Of a DNA stretch of 23,961 bases, positions 22,207-23,961 are shown one piece after another. The translations under genes were made by a program, and so were the position numbers. The notes beneath the pieces were generated by a model. That model saw only the letters and a list, made by a program, of their open reading frames with translations. It did not search any database and had not been told where the DNA came from. Where the stretch lies: NCBI GenBank assembly GCA_015478945.1, contig JABUQX010116777.1:65001-88961 (forward strand), given 5' to 3'. This DNA is from Trachelipus rathkii. Lineage: Eukaryota; Arthropoda; Malacostraca; Isopoda; Trachelipodidae. How positions within the stretch are numbered: the stretch's first letter is position 1; each line of letters begins with the position of its first letter.

Positions 22207-22232
22207 ATATATACTATTATATGATAAATATA
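21946..22232. repeat. (TA)n block
   Basis: Nearly pure TA repeats with TTATA and TAATA interruptions. Confidence 0.95.
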
Positions 22233-22398
22233 TATATCATTCACTAGACATTTTTTACATTTTTTTTGTTACCTAGAACTTTCTTACTCCTTAATTAAAT
22301 ATTAACAAATAAAATATTATGTCTTGTATGCTGCCGTTGAAAAGCTCATTCACATTAGCTACATTATCTTTTAAATTTTAAAACCTTCTTCTTGCTAC

Positions 22399-22550
22399 AT
22401 ATATATATTATATATATATATATATTAATATTATATACTATAATATTATAGATATAGTATATATATATATATACTATTATATATATATAAATTATATACT
22501 ATTCTATACTATATTATATATACTATATATAATATATAGTTTATTAAATT
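22399..22550. repeat. (TA)n block
   Basis: TA-rich repeat of the same type, separated from the previous block by about 165 bases of ordinary AT-rich sequence with no recognised content. Confidence 0.92.
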
Positions 22551-22607
22551 AAAGTTTAAACTATTAGAGTTTATTTTTTTTTGCACATATAAAACAAACA
22601 ATAAACG

Positions 22608-22631
22608 TCTCTCTCTCTCTCTCTCTCTCTA

Positions 22632-22665
<34 letters not shown>

Positions 22666-22712
22666 AACACAACCACACACACACACACACAACACACACA
22701 CACAAACACACA
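22608..22712 (+). repeat. Compound microsatellite (CT)n then (CA)n
   Basis: (CT)n at 22608-22656, interrupted once by an A, passes directly into (CA)n with occasional AA interruptions to about 22712. Confidence 0.97.
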
Positions 22713-23378
22713 TACCACAGCACTCGCCAAAATATATTTAGTAATTTTTCATTTCTTTTCTTGCGTGTGTGTGCATGTGTATAAAATATATGTTGGCAGC
22801 TCAACTCTTTAGGTTGAAGGATTCTTCCTTTGTAAAAAGTCTAAAAGAAAATGTAATTGCTTATCATTGTGTTACACCTCAGTTTCTAAAGATTTTTAGA
22901 GATGAACAAAAATTTAATATGTTGTTACACAGTTAACCGCTCTGCCATTCATAAATTATGTTGGATTTTTTTTTTACCAAGGATTTCAAAGTCCCGTTTT
23001 TTCTTCTTCTTCTTCAAAAGCTCTTCATATTTCCCCTAATACAATATATCTTTTTTTTATTAAGATAATAACACTTTGAACTTCCGCATTAACTTTTCTG
23101 TGAACTACTGTATAAACTATTCTGATTTCTGAACATTATGCTACAATTTACTAAGGTTTTCGAGAACTTAACCCTATCTTAAGATAACTAAGTTATCCAC
23201 TATTCCTAAAAGCCACGAAAAGAAAAGATCATTTACATTCAAACGCAAATGAAGTTCCTTGTAAAAATGATTTTTAAATTTATTATCATAAATATAGTTA
23301 CTCATTTCATGCACCTTTTTATATATTATATAGTAAACAAAGTAAATTTTTCTAAATAAAAAAAATGAACTTGCAACT
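22713..23378. other. AT-rich spacer between the two compound microsatellites
   Basis: No gene recognised. A short CTTCTTCTTCTT run lies near 23002-23014. The 101-codon minus-strand frame at 23174-23479 is mostly the complement of the neighbouring CA repeat. Confidence 0.6.
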
Positions 23379-23479
23379 ACACACACACACTTACCCACAA
23401 CACATACCACCCACTCCAACCCACACAGCACCACACACACACACCCACACACACACACAACACACACACACACACCCAC

Positions 23480-23511
<32 letters not shown>
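23379..23511 (+). repeat. Compound microsatellite (CA)n then (CT)n
   Basis: Imperfect (CA)n with CCCACA and CCAC interruptions to about 23484, then clean (CT)n at 23485-23511. The order of the two motifs is the reverse of the copy at 22608-22712. Confidence 0.97.
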
Positions 23512-23720
23512 ATACTAATATATATAATATATATCATATTATACTATATATTAATATATAAATTATATATTACTATATATTATATAAATTATATCTATAT
23601 ATATTATTATATTATATATTATAATATAGTTAGCGATATATATATAATATATCTATATATATATAATATAGATATTCATTATATATTATATATACATTCA
23701 TATAGTATTATATAATATGT
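23512..23720. repeat. TA-rich block
   Basis: TATATA- and ATATTATA-rich sequence following the compound microsatellite. Confidence 0.9.
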
Positions 23721-23961
23721 TTTGAAAGGTTCAACAGAAGATTTTCCGCTCGACGTTGAATTCGGTTGTTTTCGTACTGTCACTTGCCAAAGCATGAGGG
23801 AATTTTTGAGATTTCAAAATTTCAAAAATAATTTCTAGAACTACTATCTTTTAATATTTGCTTAATATATTTATATTTATATTATAATAATATAATATTA
23901 CTATATAATGCATGTTACTATATATAATATGAAATATATATAGTACTCTCTCTCTCTCTCT
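23721..23961. other. AT-rich spacer ending in (CT)n at the window edge
   Basis: Mixed sequence to about 23850, then TA-rich; (CT)n starts near 23945 and runs off the window. No gene recognised. Confidence 0.7.

Noticed and set aside
23174..23715. Two open frames of 101 and 116 codons
   Set aside because: Val/Cys-rich and His/Thr-rich parts are CA/GT repeats in translation, and the rest is TA repeat.

Overview
The window reads as animal nuclear DNA, very AT-rich and mostly non-coding. It is full of (TA)n, (TTA)n, (CT)n and (CA)n microsatellites, poly-A/T runs and decayed transposons. The only host gene recognised is the 3' end of succinate dehydrogenase subunit B (SDHB) on the minus strand, split by one GT-AG intron. 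Its C-terminal tail (after the Fe-S region) looks more arthropod-like than vertebrate-like. Together with hAT, mariner/Tc1, MADF-type and Penelope-like relics, this suggests an arthropod with a repeat-rich genome, perhaps a crustacean. That assignment is inference and is weak below 'arthropod'. No bacterial features (operons, ribosome binding sites, CRISPR) and no tRNA or rRNA gene were seen.

Layout. 1-1160 is AT-rich spacer. 1165-2060 (+) is a frameshifted hAT transposase relic, followed by spacer with one unrecognised open frame. 3757-3910 is an isolated GC-rich patch with nested inverted repeats. 4011-4559 (-) holds the last two SDHB coding exons. From about 4750 to 8870 lies a degenerate, nested tandem-repeat array. 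9060-9960 and 10261-10870 are two islands of more balanced composition with no recognised gene, separated and followed by TA-rich blocks. 12176-12430 (-) is a Penelope-like reverse transcriptase fragment. 13690-14620 is T/A microsatellite.

15603-16763 is a transposon with terminal inverted repeats that carries a broken MADF-like gene with four internal tandem copies of a unit of about 105 bp. A long uninterrupted (TTA)n run follows at 16886-17024. 17880-18900 is a TA-rich block. 19113-19780 shows two adjoining tracts with opposite strand bias, G-poor and then T-poor GA-rich. 20444-21578 is a mariner/Tc1-like element with TIRs of roughly 80 bp, broken by a 40-T run. The rest, to 23961, is TA-rich blocks and two compound CT/CA microsatellites in mirror order.

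The genes do not form a working unit: SDHB is the only likely functional coding sequence and it is incomplete here. Many long open frames in the window, such as those rich in Phe/Tyr/Leu, Ser/Leu or Arg/Glu, are translations of microsatellites and are left out. No clear new biological system was found. The items most worth a second look are the abrupt 5' end of the SDHB homology, the nested array beside it, and the tandem-expanded MADF transposon.
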